Positions 25,659 to 34,227 are shown, counted from the first letter of the stretch. The stretch: DNA of 64,000 nt from Xinfangfangia pollutisoli (GCF_020179405.1 NZ_JAICBZ010000005.1:30615-94614); one strand, 5' to 3'. Notes: a model not told the origin generated them from the letters alone. Made by a program: numbers and translations.

Positions 25659-25722
25659 CAAGGGGACATGGCGGAAATCAAGGAAAACATTCTATATAGA
25701 GGCGGGAAAACACGAGGCCGCC

Positions 25723-26475
25723 ATGACCCAGATCGCACCTGTCCTTTTCGTCGGCGCCGGCCCGGGCGCGGCCGATCATCTGACGCTGGGCGCCCTGCGC
25801 GCGCTTCAGACCGCCGAGGTGGTGATCCATGACCGGCTGGTCGGGCCGGAAGTTCTGGCGCTGATCCCCGCCAGCGCGCGGCGGATCGACGTGGGCAAGG
25901 AAGGCTTCGGCCCCTCGACCCCGCAATCCGCGATCAATGCCGCGCTGGTGGCCCAGGCGCTGACCGGCGCCCGCGTGGTGCGGCTGAAGGGCGGCGATCC
26001 CGGCATCTTCGGCCGGCTCGACGAGGAAATCGAGGCGCTTGCCGCCCATGCCATCCCCTTCCGCATCCTGCCGGGCCTGACCACTGCCGCCGTCGCCGCC
26101 GCCGAGATCGGCCAGGGCCTGACCTGCCGCGGCCGCAACACCGGGCTGCGCATCGTCACCGGCCAGGCGATGGAAGGCTTTGCCGAGCAGGACTGGAAGG
26201 GCTTGGCCCGCAAGGGCGAGGTCGCGGCGATCTACATGGGCAAACGCTCGTCCCGCTTCCTGCAGGGCCGGCTGATGATGCATGGCGCCGCGCCCGACAC
26301 GCCCGTCACCGTGGTCGAGAATGTCTCGCGCGCCGATCAGCGCATTCTGGCGGCCACGCTGGCCACCCTGCCCGCCACTGTCGCCGAAACCCAGGGCCCC
26401 GCCCTTCTGCTTCTCGGCCTCGCCCCGCGCGCGGCCGCCCTGTCCCTGTCCCAGTTGCACGAGGCGCAAGCATGA
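25723..26475 (+). CDS. cobA: Uroporphyrinogen-III C-methyltransferase (SUMT)
   Basis: A 250-residue S-adenosylmethionine-dependent methylase that makes precorrin-2, the precursor of siroheme and cobalamin. Motifs are FVGAGPGAADHLTLGA at the start, RLKGGDPGIFGR and LPGLTTAAVAAAEIG. It lacks the dehydrogenase/ferrochelatase half found in CysG. First gene of the sulfite operon, so here it likely feeds siroheme to CysI. GAGG five bases upstream of ATG at 25723; the stop overlaps the next gene by four bases. Confidence 0.94.
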   Translation: MTQIAPVLFVGAGPGAADHLTLGALRALQTAEVVIHDRLVGPEVLALIPASARRIDVGKEGFGPSTPQSAINAALVAQALTGARVVRLKGGDPGIFGRLDEEIEALAAHAIPFRILPGLTTAAVAAAEIGQGLTCRGRNTGLRIVTGQAMEGFAEQDWKGLARKGEVAAIYMGKRSSRFLQGRLMMHGAAPDTPVTVVENVSRADQRILAATLATLPATVAETQGPALLLLGLAPRAAALSLSQLHEAQA

Positions 26476-26795
26476 GCCGCCGTTTCTCTCCCAAGGTCGT
26501 CACCGCCAACCGGCTGCGCGAAGGCGATGTCGTCTATCTGACCGCCGATGACCGCTGGTCGCCCCTGCATACCGAGGCCGAGCTGATCGAGGACGAGGCG
26601 CATGCCCAGCTGCGCCTGCTGCATGCCGCCGCGCAGAAGCTGCAGGTCGTCGGCGCCTATCTGGCCGATGCCCGCCCCGGCCCGAACGGCCCCGAGCCCA
26701 CCCATTTCCGCGAGGAATTCCGCAGCCGCGGTCCCTCGAACTATGCCCATGGCAAACAAGCCGACGGCAAGCAGGCGGAGCTTCCCAATGTATGA
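26472..26795 (+). CDS. DUF2849 protein of the sulfite reduction operon
   Basis: A 107-residue small soluble protein of the DUF2849 family, regularly found between siroheme and sulfite reductase genes in alphaproteobacteria. The opening RFSPKVVTANRLREGDVVYL is typical. Overlaps cobA by four bases and cysI by eight, so translation of the three is coupled. Biochemical role not established; a support function for CysI is the likely reading. Confidence 0.88.
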   Translation: MSRRFSPKVVTANRLREGDVVYLTADDRWSPLHTEAELIEDEAHAQLRLLHAAAQKLQVVGAYLADARPGPNGPEPTHFREEFRSRGPSNYAHGKQADGKQAELPNV

Positions 26796-28455
26796 CTATA
26801 CCGATTTCGACGAATCCTTCGTGCGCGCCCGGGTGGCCCAGTTCACCCAGCAGGTCGAACGCCGGCTGGACGGCTCGCTGACCGAAGAGGAATTCCGTCC
26901 GCTGCGGCTGATGAACGGGCTCTATCTGCAGCTGCATGCCTATATGCTGCGGGTGGCCATTCCCTATGGCACGATCAACCCGCGCCAGATGCGCCAGCTG
27001 GCGATGATCGCCCAGACCTATGACAAGGGCTATGGCCATTTCACCACGCGGCAGAACATCCAGTTCAACTGGCCGAAACTGCCCGACGTGCCGGCGATTC
27101 TGTCGGCGCTGGCCGATGTGGGCATGCATGCGATCCAGACCTCGGGCAATACCGTCCGCAACGTGACCGCCGACCATTTCGCCGGCGCCGCCGCGGATGA
27201 GATCGAAGACCCGCGCCCCTATGCCGAACTCTTGCGGCAATGGTCCACCGACCACCCGGAATTCCAGTTCCTGCCGCGCAAGTTCAAGATCGCCATCACC
27301 GGCAGCCCGCATGACCGCGCGGTGACCCGCGCCCATGACATCGGGCTGCGGATGGTGCGCAATGCCGCGGGCGAGCCGGGCTTCGAGGTTCTGGTCGGCG
27401 GCGGTCTGGGCCGCACGCCCATCATCGGCGCCGTGGTGCGCGATTTCCTGCCCGTGGCCGACCTGCTTCCTTACGTCGAGGCGGTCCTCAGCGTCTACAA
27501 CACGCTGGGCCGGCGCGACAACAAATACAAGGCGCGCATCAAGATCACCCTGCAAGAGACTGGGAAAGAAGAACTTTCCCGGATGATCGAAGCCCGCTTC
27601 GCCGAAATGCGCCCGCTGTTCGGCGGTGCCGATCAGCGCCTTCTGGAAGACATCCGCGCCGCCTTCGCGCCGCCCGCCTTCCGCAACGCGCCCGACGGCG
27701 CCTTTGACGATTTCTACAAGGCCGATCCGGTCTTCCGCGCCTGGGCCGATACCAACCTCGCCGCCCATCGCGCGCCGGGCTATGCCATCGTCACGATCAG
27801 CCTCAAGGCGCATGGCCAGACCCCGGGCGATGCCACGGCCGAGCAGATGCGCCTGATCGCCGATCTGGCCGAGCGTTACGGCCATTCGGAAATCCGCATC
27901 AGCCACGAACAGAATGTCATCCTGCCGCATGTCCACAAGTCGGACCTGCCGGCGCTGCATGCGGCGCTGTCGCAAGCCGGTCTTGCCACGGCCAATATCG
28001 GCCTTGTCTCGGATATCATCGCCTGCCCCGGCATGGATTACTGCGCGCTGGCCACCGCCCGCTCAATCCCGGTTGCCCAGGAAATCGCCACGCGGTTTCA
28101 GGAACTTGATCTCGAACATGAGATCGGGCCCTTGAAGATCAAGATTTCCGGCTGCATCAACGCCTGCGGCCACCACCATGTCGGCCATATCGGCATCCTC
28201 GGCCTCGACCGGGCGGGGGTGGAGAATTACCAGATCACGCTCGGCGGCGATGGCACCGAAACCGCCGCGATCGGAGAGAAGATGGGCCCCGGCTTCGCCT
28301 ATGACCAGGTCGTCCCCGCGGTGGAACGGCTGCTGCGCACCTATCTGGACCTGCGGACCGACGCGGGCGAGACCTTCCTGGCTGCGACCCGCCGGCTGGG
28401 CCTGGGCCCGTTCAAGACCGCGCTTTACGGGGAAGGCGCCCGCGATGCCGCGTGA
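26788..28455 (+). CDS. cysI: Nitrite/sulfite reductase hemoprotein (assimilatory sulfite reductase)
   Basis: A 555-residue siroheme and [4Fe-4S] enzyme reducing sulfite to sulfide with six electrons. Two nitrite/sulfite reductase repeats are present. The cluster/siroheme cysteines are C413 and C419 (ACPGMDYCAL) and C456 and C460 (GCINACGHHH). The substrate arginines lie in TTRQNIQFNW. GGAG lies seven bases before the ATG at 26788. There is no cysJ flavoprotein nearby, so reduced ferredoxin is the probable donor. Neighbours argue for sulfite rather than nitrite as substrate. Confidence 0.93.
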   Translation: MYDYTDFDESFVRARVAQFTQQVERRLDGSLTEEEFRPLRLMNGLYLQLHAYMLRVAIPYGTINPRQMRQLAMIAQTYDKGYGHFTTRQNIQFNWPKLPDVPAILSALADVGMHAIQTSGNTVRNVTADHFAGAAADEIEDPRPYAELLRQWSTDHPEFQFLPRKFKIAITGSPHDRAVTRAHDIGLRMVRNAAGEPGFEVLVGGGLGRTPIIGAVVRDFLPVADLLPYVEAVLSVYNTLGRRDNKYKARIKITLQETGKEELSRMIEARFAEMRPLFGGADQRLLEDIRAAFAPPAFRNAPDGAFDDFYKADPVFRAWADTNLAAHRAPGYAIVTISLKAHGQTPGDATAEQMRLIADLAERYGHSEIRISHEQNVILPHVHKSDLPALHAALSQAGLATANIGLVSDIIACPGMDYCALATARSIPVAQEIATRFQELDLEHEIGPLKIKISGCINACGHHHVGHIGILGLDRAGVENYQITLGGDGTETAAIGEKMGPGFAYDQVVPAVERLLRTYLDLRTDAGETFLAATRRLGLGPFKTALYGEGARDAA

Positions 28456-29194
28456 CACAGGCCTCGGCCCGGTCGCGGGCCGCGTCGCGGTGCTGAATGC
28501 GCGCTATCGCCACCATTCGGCGACGGCGGTGCTGGAACATGCGCTGAAGGATGCCGATCTGGGCCGGGTGGCGCTGGTGTCGTCCTTCGGGGCGGAATCG
28601 GTGGTGCTGCTGCATCTGGTATCCGTCATCGCGCCGGAAACGCCGGTGATCTTCATCGACACGCGCATGCTGTTCGAGGAAACGCTGACCTATCAGCGCC
28701 AGCTGGCCGACCGTCTGCCCCTGTGCGACGTGCGCACCATCCGCGCCAATCCGAACCGGCTGAATTTCGAAGACCCGGACGGCACGCTGCATCAGTTCAA
28801 CACCGATGCCTGCTGCAACATCCGCAAGGTCGAGCCGCTGGAACGCGCGCTGCGCGGCTTCGACGGCTGGATCACCGGGCGCAAGCGCTATCAGAACGCT
28901 GACCGCGGCACGATCGACTTCTTTGAAAACGAAGGCGATTTCCGCATCAAGGTGAACCCCTTGGCCCATTGGGGCCGCGAGGATCTGGAAGAATACATCG
29001 TGGAGAACCGCCTGCCCCGGCATCCGCTGGTGGCCAAGGGCTACCCCTCGATCGGCTGCGCGCCCTGCACCTCGGCGGTGAAGCCGGGCGAAGACCCGCG
29101 CGCCGGCCGCTGGCGCGGCAGCGCCAAGACGGAATGCGGCATCCATTTCATCGACGGCAAGGCCGTGCGGACCCCGAAAGAGAATGCGGCATGA
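28445..29194 (+). CDS. cysH: Phosphoadenylyl/adenylyl-sulfate reductase (APS type)
   Basis: A 249-residue enzyme that reduces activated sulfate to sulfite with thioredoxin. The PP-loop is SSFGAESVVLLHL. The catalytic Cys is C231 in TECGIHF. C123-C124 and C205/C208 (GCAPCTS) form the [4Fe-4S] ligand set that marks APS-using enzymes and is missing in PAPS reductases. Starts 11 bases inside cysI. Tandem perfect palindromes separate it from the next gene. Confidence 0.95.
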   Translation: MPRDTGLGPVAGRVAVLNARYRHHSATAVLEHALKDADLGRVALVSSFGAESVVLLHLVSVIAPETPVIFIDTRMLFEETLTYQRQLADRLPLCDVRTIRANPNRLNFEDPDGTLHQFNTDACCNIRKVEPLERALRGFDGWITGRKRYQNADRGTIDFFENEGDFRIKVNPLAHWGREDLEEYIVENRLPRHPLVAKGYPSIGCAPCTSAVKPGEDPRAGRWRGSAKTECGIHFIDGKAVRTPKENAA

Positions 29195-29201
29195 GCCGCG
29201 G

Positions 29202-29247
29202 GCAAATTTCTTCGAAGAAATTTGCAAATTCGTTCGAACGAATTTGC
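29202..29247. repeat. Two tandem 24-bp perfect palindromes
   Basis: First palindrome 29202-29225: GCAAATTTCTTC followed by its exact reverse complement. Second 29224-29247: GCAAATTCGTTC followed by its exact reverse complement; the two share GC. They lie in the 73-base gap between cysH and the DUF934 gene, directly before the ribosome binding site GGAAAGGA. AT-rich in GC-rich surroundings and clearly non-random. Related shorter palindromes occur at 32.05, 44.44 and 49.14-49.19 kb. Confidence 0.9.
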
Positions 29248-29267
29248 CTGGGAAAGGACCTGTGCAG

Positions 29268-29672
29268 ATGAGCGTGATCGTCACCGATGCGGGCTTTGCG
29301 CCCGCCCCCGCCCGTCAGATCGTCGCCCTTGCCGATCTGACCGATGCGGCAACCGCCGTCGACCTGGCCGAAACCGACGATCCCGGCCAGGTGCAGGCGC
29401 ATCTGGATCGGCTGGCGCTGATCCGCGTGGCTTTCCCGGCCTTTTCGGACGGCCGCGCCTTCACCATCGCGCGCCGGCTGCGCGCCATGGGCTACCGGGG
29501 CCAGCTTCTGGCGCTTGGGCCGGTGATCGCCGATCAATATGCGATGCTGCGTCGCGTGGGCTTTGACGGGGCCGAGATCCCCGAGGATCTGGCCGCCCGC
29601 CAGCCCGAAGACCAGTGGCGCTTCCGGGCCGACTGGAAGGCGCATGACTATCAGTCGCGGCTGCGCGCCTGA
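29268..29672 (+). CDS. DUF934 protein of the sulfite reduction operon
   Basis: A 134-residue DUF934 protein, a common last member of cysI/cysH operons in proteobacteria. Conserved parts are FPAFSDGRAFTIARRLRAMG, IADQYAMLRRVGFDGAEIP and the C-terminal DYQSRLRA. GGAAAGGA precedes the ATG at 29268; a longer frame starting inside cysH would translate the palindromes and is not believed. Role unknown, probably linked to sulfite reductase function. Confidence 0.9.
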   Translation: MSVIVTDAGFAPAPARQIVALADLTDAATAVDLAETDDPGQVQAHLDRLALIRVAFPAFSDGRAFTIARRLRAMGYRGQLLALGPVIADQYAMLRRVGFDGAEIPEDLAARQPEDQWRFRADWKAHDYQSRLRA

Positions 29673-29725
29673 TTCCCGGGTTCCCTCGGCGCGCCATTCC
29701 ATATATTCCGAAAGCGAAATCTTTC

Positions 29726-30568
29726 ATGCCCGACGTGAGCCTCATGACAGACCTTCCGACCGCCGCCGCCGCCCGACCCGCGAAACCGCACCTGCCCGAC
29801 GCCCAGACCGTCACCTCGGTGAAGCACTGGACCGACCGGCTGTTTTCCTTCCGCGTCTCGCGCCCTGCGTCCCTGCGCTTCCGTTCGGGGGAATTCGTGA
29901 TGATCGGGCTGATGGGCGAGAATGGCAAACCCTTGCTGCGCGCCTATTCCATCGCCTCGCCCTCCTGGGATGAAGAGCTGGAATTCTATTCGATCAAGGT
30001 GCCGGACGGGCCGCTGACCTCGAAGCTGCAGCATATCCAGCCCGGCGACGAAATCATCCTGCGGCCCAAACCCGTGGGCACGCTGGTCGTCGATGCGCTG
30101 CTGCCCGGCAAGCGGCTGTGGTTCCTGGCCACCGGCACCGGCCTTGCCCCCTTTGCCAGCCTGATGCGCGACCCTGAAGTCTACGAGAAGTTCGACCAGG
30201 TCATCATGATGCATACCTGCCGCGAGGCGGCCGAGCTGAATTATGGCCGCGAATTGGTGGAAGGCCTGAAGGACGATCCGCTGATCGGCGAGATCGTGGC
30301 CGACAAGCTGGTCTATTACCCCACCTGCACCCGGGAAGCCTTCCACCATATGGGCCGGGTCACCGATAATCTTTCCACTGGAAAGGTGTTCGCCGATCTG
30401 GGCATCCCGCCGATGGACCCCGCAACCGACCGGGCGATGGTCTGCGGCAGCCTGGCCTTCAACGTCGATGTGAAGGCGATCCTTGAAGGGTTCGGGCTGC
30501 GCGAAGGCGCGAATTCCGATCCGAAGGAATTCGTGGTCGAGAAGGCATTCGTCGGCGACGGCATCTGA
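29726..30568 (+). CDS. fpr: Ferredoxin-NADP reductase
   Basis: A 280-residue FAD enzyme of the bacterial subclass-II FNR type. The FAD-binding RAYSIASPSWDEELEFYSIK carries the RxYS motif. The NADP site includes ATGTGLAPFASLMRD and MVCGSLAFNVDVKAIL. The last residues form the short C-terminal extension seen in Rhodobacter FNR. Start is ATG 29726 or ATG 29744. It exchanges electrons between NADPH and ferredoxin/flavodoxin and could serve CysI just upstream or the P450. A strong bidirectional terminator follows. Confidence 0.93.
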   Translation: MPDVSLMTDLPTAAAARPAKPHLPDAQTVTSVKHWTDRLFSFRVSRPASLRFRSGEFVMIGLMGENGKPLLRAYSIASPSWDEELEFYSIKVPDGPLTSKLQHIQPGDEIILRPKPVGTLVVDALLPGKRLWFLATGTGLAPFASLMRDPEVYEKFDQVIMMHTCREAAELNYGRELVEGLKDDPLIGEIVADKLVYYPTCTREAFHHMGRVTDNLSTGKVFADLGIPPMDPATDRAMVCGSLAFNVDVKAILEGFGLREGANSDPKEFVVEKAFVGDGI

Positions 30569-30590
30569 AACACCGCGACGGCAACCAAAG

Positions 30591-30625
30591 AAAAAGGCCG
30601 CAAGAGCAAACTCTTGCGGCCTTTT
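30591..30625. terminator. Bidirectional intrinsic terminator
   Basis: AAGGCCGCAAGAG (30594-30606) pairs with CTCTTGCGGCCTT (30611-30623) around a CAAA loop. The stem is flanked by five A's on the left and four T's on the right, giving a T-run for both strands. It lies between the convergent fpr gene and the alanine-rich gene and should end both transcripts. Confidence 0.95.
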
Positions 30626-30645
30626 CCTTATCTATCGCGCGAAGC

Positions 30646-31293
30646 TTACATGCCCAGCGCGGTCTTGACCTGGGCCACGGTGTCGGCCACCAGCGCCGGA
30701 TTGGCCTTGGCCGCTTCGACCGCGGTCTTCAGCGTGGCCTTGGTCGCGGCATCCAGCGTCGATCCCTCGATCACCGCCACAACCGCATCGGCATTGAAGT
30801 TGGCCGGATCCAGCGCGGCAGCGGCATCCGTCACGGCGCCTTCGGCCGCGGCGGTCGCATTGCCGGCGGCCTCGGTCGCGGCGGCAGCAGCCTCGCCCGC
30901 GGCTTCGGTCGCGGCAGCGGCGGCTTCGCCGGCAGCTTCGGTCGCGGCCTGGGCGGCTTCGCCCGCGCCTTCGATCGCGGCGGCGGTGCCTTCGGTCACG
31001 GCTTCGGCGCCCGCAGCCGCGGCAGCGGCGGCGGCTTCAGCGGCCTTGGCGGCCTCTTCCTCGGCGGCCTTGGCGGCGGCGGCGGCAGCCTCTTCGGCGG
31101 CCTTGGCCTCTTCCGCAGCCTTGGCTTCGGCAGCGGCCTTTTCCTCGGCCGCCTTGGCGGCAGCCTCATCCGCGGCCTTCTTCGCCGCGGCTTCGGCCGC
31201 GGCTGCTTCCTGCGCCGGCTTGTAGCTGAACTGGTAGTAGCCCCCGGCCGCCAGAACGACGACGATGGCTCCGATGATCACTGACTTGTTCAT
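30646..31293 (-). CDS. Alanine-rich membrane-anchored protein
   Basis: A 215-residue protein with an N-terminal membrane segment (SVIIGAIVVVLAAGGYYQF) and a long Ala/Glu/Lys helix (about residues 28-90). Repeats of the type EAAGEAAAAAT follow (about residues 105-150), then a folded-looking C-terminus with NFNADAVVAVIEGSTLDAAT. It resembles small Rhodobacterales proteins with this Ala-rich layout but no function is known to me. The helical part resembles that of the OmpA-family protein at 34.2-36.4 kb in composition. Likely faces the periplasm. Confidence 0.8.
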   Translation of the reverse strand: MNKSVIIGAIVVVLAAGGYYQFSYKPAQEAAAAEAAAKKAADEAAAKAAEEKAAAEAKAAEEAKAAEEAAAAAAKAAEEEAAKAAEAAAAAAAAGAEAVTEGTAAAIEGAGEAAQAATEAAGEAAAAATEAAGEAAAAATEAAGNATAAAEGAVTDAAAALDPANFNADAVVAVIEGSTLDAATKATLKTAVEAAKANPALVADTVAQVKTALGM

Positions 31294-31440
31294 CTTTCAC
31301 GCTCCCTTTCCCGGCAGGACGGCCGGATAGCTGGCATATGCCATCCGGGAACCGGGTTGAAAAGACCGGAAGGCCCGACCCGACCGCCGCGGCCCTGCCA
31401 CAGGGCTGCATTCGGACTGCATTCCGGCACCGATCACGGG

Positions 31441-31469
31441 TTGAAAGCCGGCGCCCCCGGGGATAGATT
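31441..31469 (+). promoter_or_regulatory. Predicted infC promoter
   Basis: -35 TTGAAA (31441-31446) and -10 TAGATT (31464-31469) with a 17-base spacer; the predicted start is near 31476, giving a 5' leader of about 30 bases. Same architecture as the GTA promoter at 15904-15932. Confidence 0.65.
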
Positions 31470-31505
31470 GCGGCGGAATTTTTCAACGATCGAAGGACCA
31501 CTGCC

Positions 31506-32045
31506 ATAGGACGCAGACCCCACAACGCCCCGCCGCAACGCGAAACCGGACCGCGCATCAATGACCGTATCCGCGCACCGGAAGTCCGCCTGATCGGGGC
31601 GGATGGCGAGAATGTCGGGGTGGTCACGCCTGCACGGGCGATGGCACTGGCCGAAGAGGCAGGGCTTGATCTGGTCGAGATCAGCCCCAATGCCGTGCCG
31701 CCCGTCTGCAAGATCATGGACTTCGGCAAGTTCAAATACGAGACGCAGAAGCGCGAGGCCGAAGCCCGCAAGAAGCAGAAGATCATCGAGATCAAGGAAA
31801 TCAAGTTCCGTCCGGGCACCGATACGCATGACTATGACGTCAAGATGCGCTCGGTGATCAAATTCCTGGAGGAAGGCGACAAGGTGAAGGTCACGCTCCG
31901 CTTCCGCGGCCGCGAAATGGCCCACCAGGAGCTGGGGCTTGAACTTCTGAACCGCGTCGCCGGCGATGTCTCGGAAAAGGGCAAGGTCGAATCCATGCCC
32001 CGGCTTGAAGGCCGCCAGATGGTGATGATGATCGGACCGAAGTAA
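31506..32045 (+). CDS. infC: Translation initiation factor IF-3 (ATA start)
   Basis: A 179-residue IF-3 that binds the 30S subunit and proofreads start codons. The N-domain begins [20 protein letters not shown], with [17 protein letters not shown] next. The linker ([17 protein letters not shown]) and the C-domain ([30 protein letters not shown]) complete the protein. No ATG, GTG or TTG exists in frame before residue 39; ATA at 31506 has AAGGA (31493-31497) eight bases upstream, and the frame is closed by TAG at 31464. A rare AUA start is therefore inferred, in line with IF-3 self-regulation through its own non-canonical start codon (AUU in E. coli). Confidence 0.9.
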   Translation: MGRRPHNAPPQRETGPRINDRIRAPEVRLIGADGENVGVVTPARAMALAEEAGLDLVEISPNAVPPVCKIMDFGKFKYETQKREAEARKKQKIIEIKEIKFRPGTDTHDYDVKMRSVIKFLEEGDKVKVTLRFRGREMAHQELGLELLNRVAGDVSEKGKVESMPRLEGRQMVMMIGPK

Positions 32046-32051
32046 GCGAAG

Positions 32052-32072
32052 CGAATTTTCGCAGAAAATTCG
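32052..32072. repeat. 21-bp palindromic element after infC
   Basis: Nine-base arms CGAATTTTC and GAAAATTCG around GCA. It is the exact reverse complement of the element at 44440-44460. Located seven bases after the infC stop codon. Confidence 0.8.
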
Positions 32073-32090
32073 GGGCCCTGCGGGGCCCCT
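32073..32090 (+). terminator. GC hairpin after infC, probable terminator
   Basis: GGGGCCC and GGGCCCC pair around TGCG, followed by TTCGCATTTCT. The T-run is poor, so termination efficiency is uncertain. It stands together with the palindrome just upstream in the gap between convergent infC and the molybdopterin-binding protein gene. Confidence 0.5.
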
Positions 32091-32109
32091 TCGCATTTCT
32101 GCCAAAGGC

Positions 32110-33108
32110 TCAGGGCTCGCGCGGTTGCGGGCGCACCGGGCTTTCCTTCAGAAGCCCCCCCACCCCCATCGCCGCGATCTCGGCACTGGTCGGATCCAGC
32201 CCGCAGGCCACCCGTTCCAGCACCCAGTCGGCGCCGTTCAGCGCCGGGCTGCGCGCGCAGCCGGGCAGGCCGATCACCGGACGCGCGCCCAGCCGGCCCA
32301 GGAACAGCAGATTGCCCGGATCGACCGGCATGCCGAAGCGGTCCACCACCCCGCCGGCGCGCCGCAGCCCCTCGGGTGCGGTGTCCTGCGCGTCGGATGT
32401 GGCCGAACCGGTCAGGATCAGCAGCATCTCGCCCGCCATGTCCCCCAGCGCCGCCGCGATCGCCGCCGCGTCATGGGGCACGCTGCGGCAATCCTCCAGC
32501 CCGATGCCCAGCGCCTTCAGCCGCGCCTCGATCGCCCTCCGGCCCTTGCGGATCAGCTTTTCGTCCATTTCGGGCACTTCGGTCAGCAACAGCCCGGCCG
32601 AGCCGCGGCTGACCGGGCGGATCCGCAGCGCCGCCCGCGCCGCGGTGGCGGCGCGCTGCAGGGCTGCTTCGGGCACCGCATAGGTGATGATCTTGACCGT
32701 GCCGACCAGCATGCCCGGCGTCACGCGCTGCAGGGGCGGCAGCGTCGCCAGGGTGATCGCGGGATCGACCAGGTTCAGCGCATGGACCGCGGCTGTGTCC
32801 ATCTGAACCAGGCCGGGCCTTGTGGCCTTCAGGTTGACCCGGCCGGTGAAGGCCTCGGTCAGGGCCAGGCCCTGCGCCGCGGGATCGGTCACCAGCGCCG
32901 CGGCCAGCTGTGCCGCGGCAAGATCCTCGCCCAGATCGCCCGGCTCCAGCCGCGCCACCGTCACCTCGGCCAGCCCCGCCGCCGCCAGCGCCGCCAGCTC
33001 GGCCCGGCCCAGCACCTGACCCTTGCGCAGCCGCCCCTCGGCCAGCGCTTCGGAATGGGCCAGGATCGCGCCCAGCGCCTGGTCCAGCGGCACGGGACCA
33101 AAGCGCAT
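32110..33108 (-). CDS. Molybdopterin-binding protein (MoaB/Mog-like domain)
   Basis: A 332-residue protein. The N-terminal part (MRFGPVPLDQALGAILAHS) resembles the molybdopterin-binding proteins linked to molybdenum hydroxylase genes. The C-terminal half carries the MoCF/Mog fold with LTGSATSDAQDTAPEGL and GMPVDPGNLLFLG, then IGLPGCARSPALNGADWVLERV. The start shares one base with the XdhC stop, so the two are coupled. Likely handles or delivers molybdenum cofactor to a hydroxylase; no MobA nucleotidyltransferase domain is fused. Confidence 0.85.
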   Translation of the reverse strand: MRFGPVPLDQALGAILAHSEALAEGRLRKGQVLGRAELAALAAAGLAEVTVARLEPGDLGEDLAAAQLAAALVTDPAAQGLALTEAFTGRVNLKATRPGLVQMDTAAVHALNLVDPAITLATLPPLQRVTPGMLVGTVKIITYAVPEAALQRAATAARAALRIRPVSRGSAGLLLTEVPEMDEKLIRKGRRAIEARLKALGIGLEDCRSVPHDAAAIAAALGDMAGEMLLILTGSATSDAQDTAPEGLRRAGGVVDRFGMPVDPGNLLFLGRLGARPVIGLPGCARSPALNGADWVLERVACGLDPTSAEIAAMGVGGLLKESPVRPQPREP

Positions 33109-34097
33109 CAGCCCTGCCTCAGTCTTTGGGTGATCTGCGCCAGGATCGACACCGCGATCTCGGCCGGGGTCCTGGCGCCGATGTCCATACCGACCGGCGC
33201 ATGGATGCGGGCGATCTCGGCGTCAGAGAAGCCGTCTTGCCGCAGCCGCTCCACCCGTTTCGCATGGGTCCGGGTGGACCCCAGGCAGCCCAGATAGAAG
33301 ATCGGCGCCCGCAGCGCGATGCGGATCGCCGGATCGTCCAGCTTGGCATCATGGGTCAGAGTGACCACCGCCGTCCGGGCATCGGGCGCCAGCCGCGCCA
33401 GCGCCTCATCCGGCCAATCCTCGACGATCTCTTCGCCCGGGAACCGCGCGGCCGAGCCGAAAGCGGCGCGCGGGTCGATCAGCACCGGGTCATAGCCCGC
33501 CAGCCGCGCCATCGCCAGCAAGGGCTGGGCGATATGCACCGCCCCGACCACGATCAGCCGCAGGGGCGGATTGTGGATCGCGGTAAACCGCCCGTCTTCT
33601 TCCATCCCCGAGCGGTCGGTGCGAAACCGCGCATCGGCGGCCGCATCCTGGCCGGGCGCCAGCAGCCGCCGCTGCCAGCTGCCGGGCGTGACGCCATAGG
33701 CCATCGCCTGCCGCGCCGCCCGTGCCGCGACCAGATCGGCCAGCAGCGCCTCGGGCAGCGCCTGGGCACCGCTGCCCACCGGCTCGACCAGCACCCGGAT
33801 CGTGCCGCCGCAGGCCAGACCCACGGCAAAGGCCGTCTCGTCGCTGACGCCAAAGGTCAAAAGCCGCGGCAGGCCGTCTTCCAGTGCCTCAAGCGCCTCG
33901 GTCACCACCGCGCCCTCGACACAGCCGCCCGAGACCGAGCCCATGATCTCGCCCGCGCCCGAGATCGCCAGTTGCGATCCGGCCTGGCGCGGGGCCGAGC
34001 CCCAGGTCTCGACCACGGTGGCAAGGGCCGCGCCCTTGCCGGCCCGATGCCAGGCCAGCGCGATTTCGGGAATGCTGTCGTGATCCGGCTTGTCCAT
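33108..34097 (-). CDS. XdhC/CoxF-family molybdenum cofactor maturation protein
   Basis: A 329-residue XdhC-family protein with two domains. The N-terminal XdhC/CoxI segment has VETWGSAPRQAGSQLAI, GSVSGGCVEGAV and ACGGTIRV. The C-terminal Rossmann domain has VVGAVHIAQPLLAMA, VIDPR-like LIDPRAAF and YLGCLGSTRTHAKR. These proteins bind and sulfurate the Mo cofactor and pass it to xanthine- or CO-dehydrogenase-type enzymes. The ATG at 34097 has AAGGGGG upstream. Pairs with the CoxD/CoxE-like genes at 36.5-38.8 kb. Confidence 0.92.
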   Translation of the reverse strand: MDKPDHDSIPEIALAWHRAGKGAALATVVETWGSAPRQAGSQLAISGAGEIMGSVSGGCVEGAVVTEALEALEDGLPRLLTFGVSDETAFAVGLACGGTIRVLVEPVGSGAQALPEALLADLVAARAARQAMAYGVTPGSWQRRLLAPGQDAAADARFRTDRSGMEEDGRFTAIHNPPLRLIVVGAVHIAQPLLAMARLAGYDPVLIDPRAAFGSAARFPGEEIVEDWPDEALARLAPDARTAVVTLTHDAKLDDPAIRIALRAPIFYLGCLGSTRTHAKRVERLRQDGFSDAEIARIHAPVGMDIGARTPAEIAVSILAQITQRLRQG

Positions 34098-34159
34098 CGG
34101 TGGCCCCCTTCGCGGCGAATATGGCCCCCGGCGGCGCCACTTGCCAGTGGCCAAAGGTC

Positions 34160-34188
34160 GAAGGCCCCCGCAGATCGCGGGGGCCTTC
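34160..34188 (-). terminator. Terminator hairpin after the OmpA-family gene
   Basis: A 12-bp stem (GAAGGCCCCCGC with its complement) around a five-base loop, 40 bases after the stop of the OmpA-family gene. The following minus-strand bases CGACCTTTGG give only a weak T-run. Confidence 0.6.
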
Positions 34189-34227
34189 GGGGTGTTTGGG
34201 CGTCTCTGCCGGCCGAAGCCCCGGCCG

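Noticed and set aside
25661..25722. Riboswitch upstream of cobA
   Set aside because: The leader is too short for a SAM or cobalamin riboswitch and no conserved core was seen.
29184..29267. Upstream extension of the DUF934 gene from a start inside cysH
   Set aside because: It would translate the two palindromes, and the family N-terminus plus GGAAAGGA point to ATG 29268.
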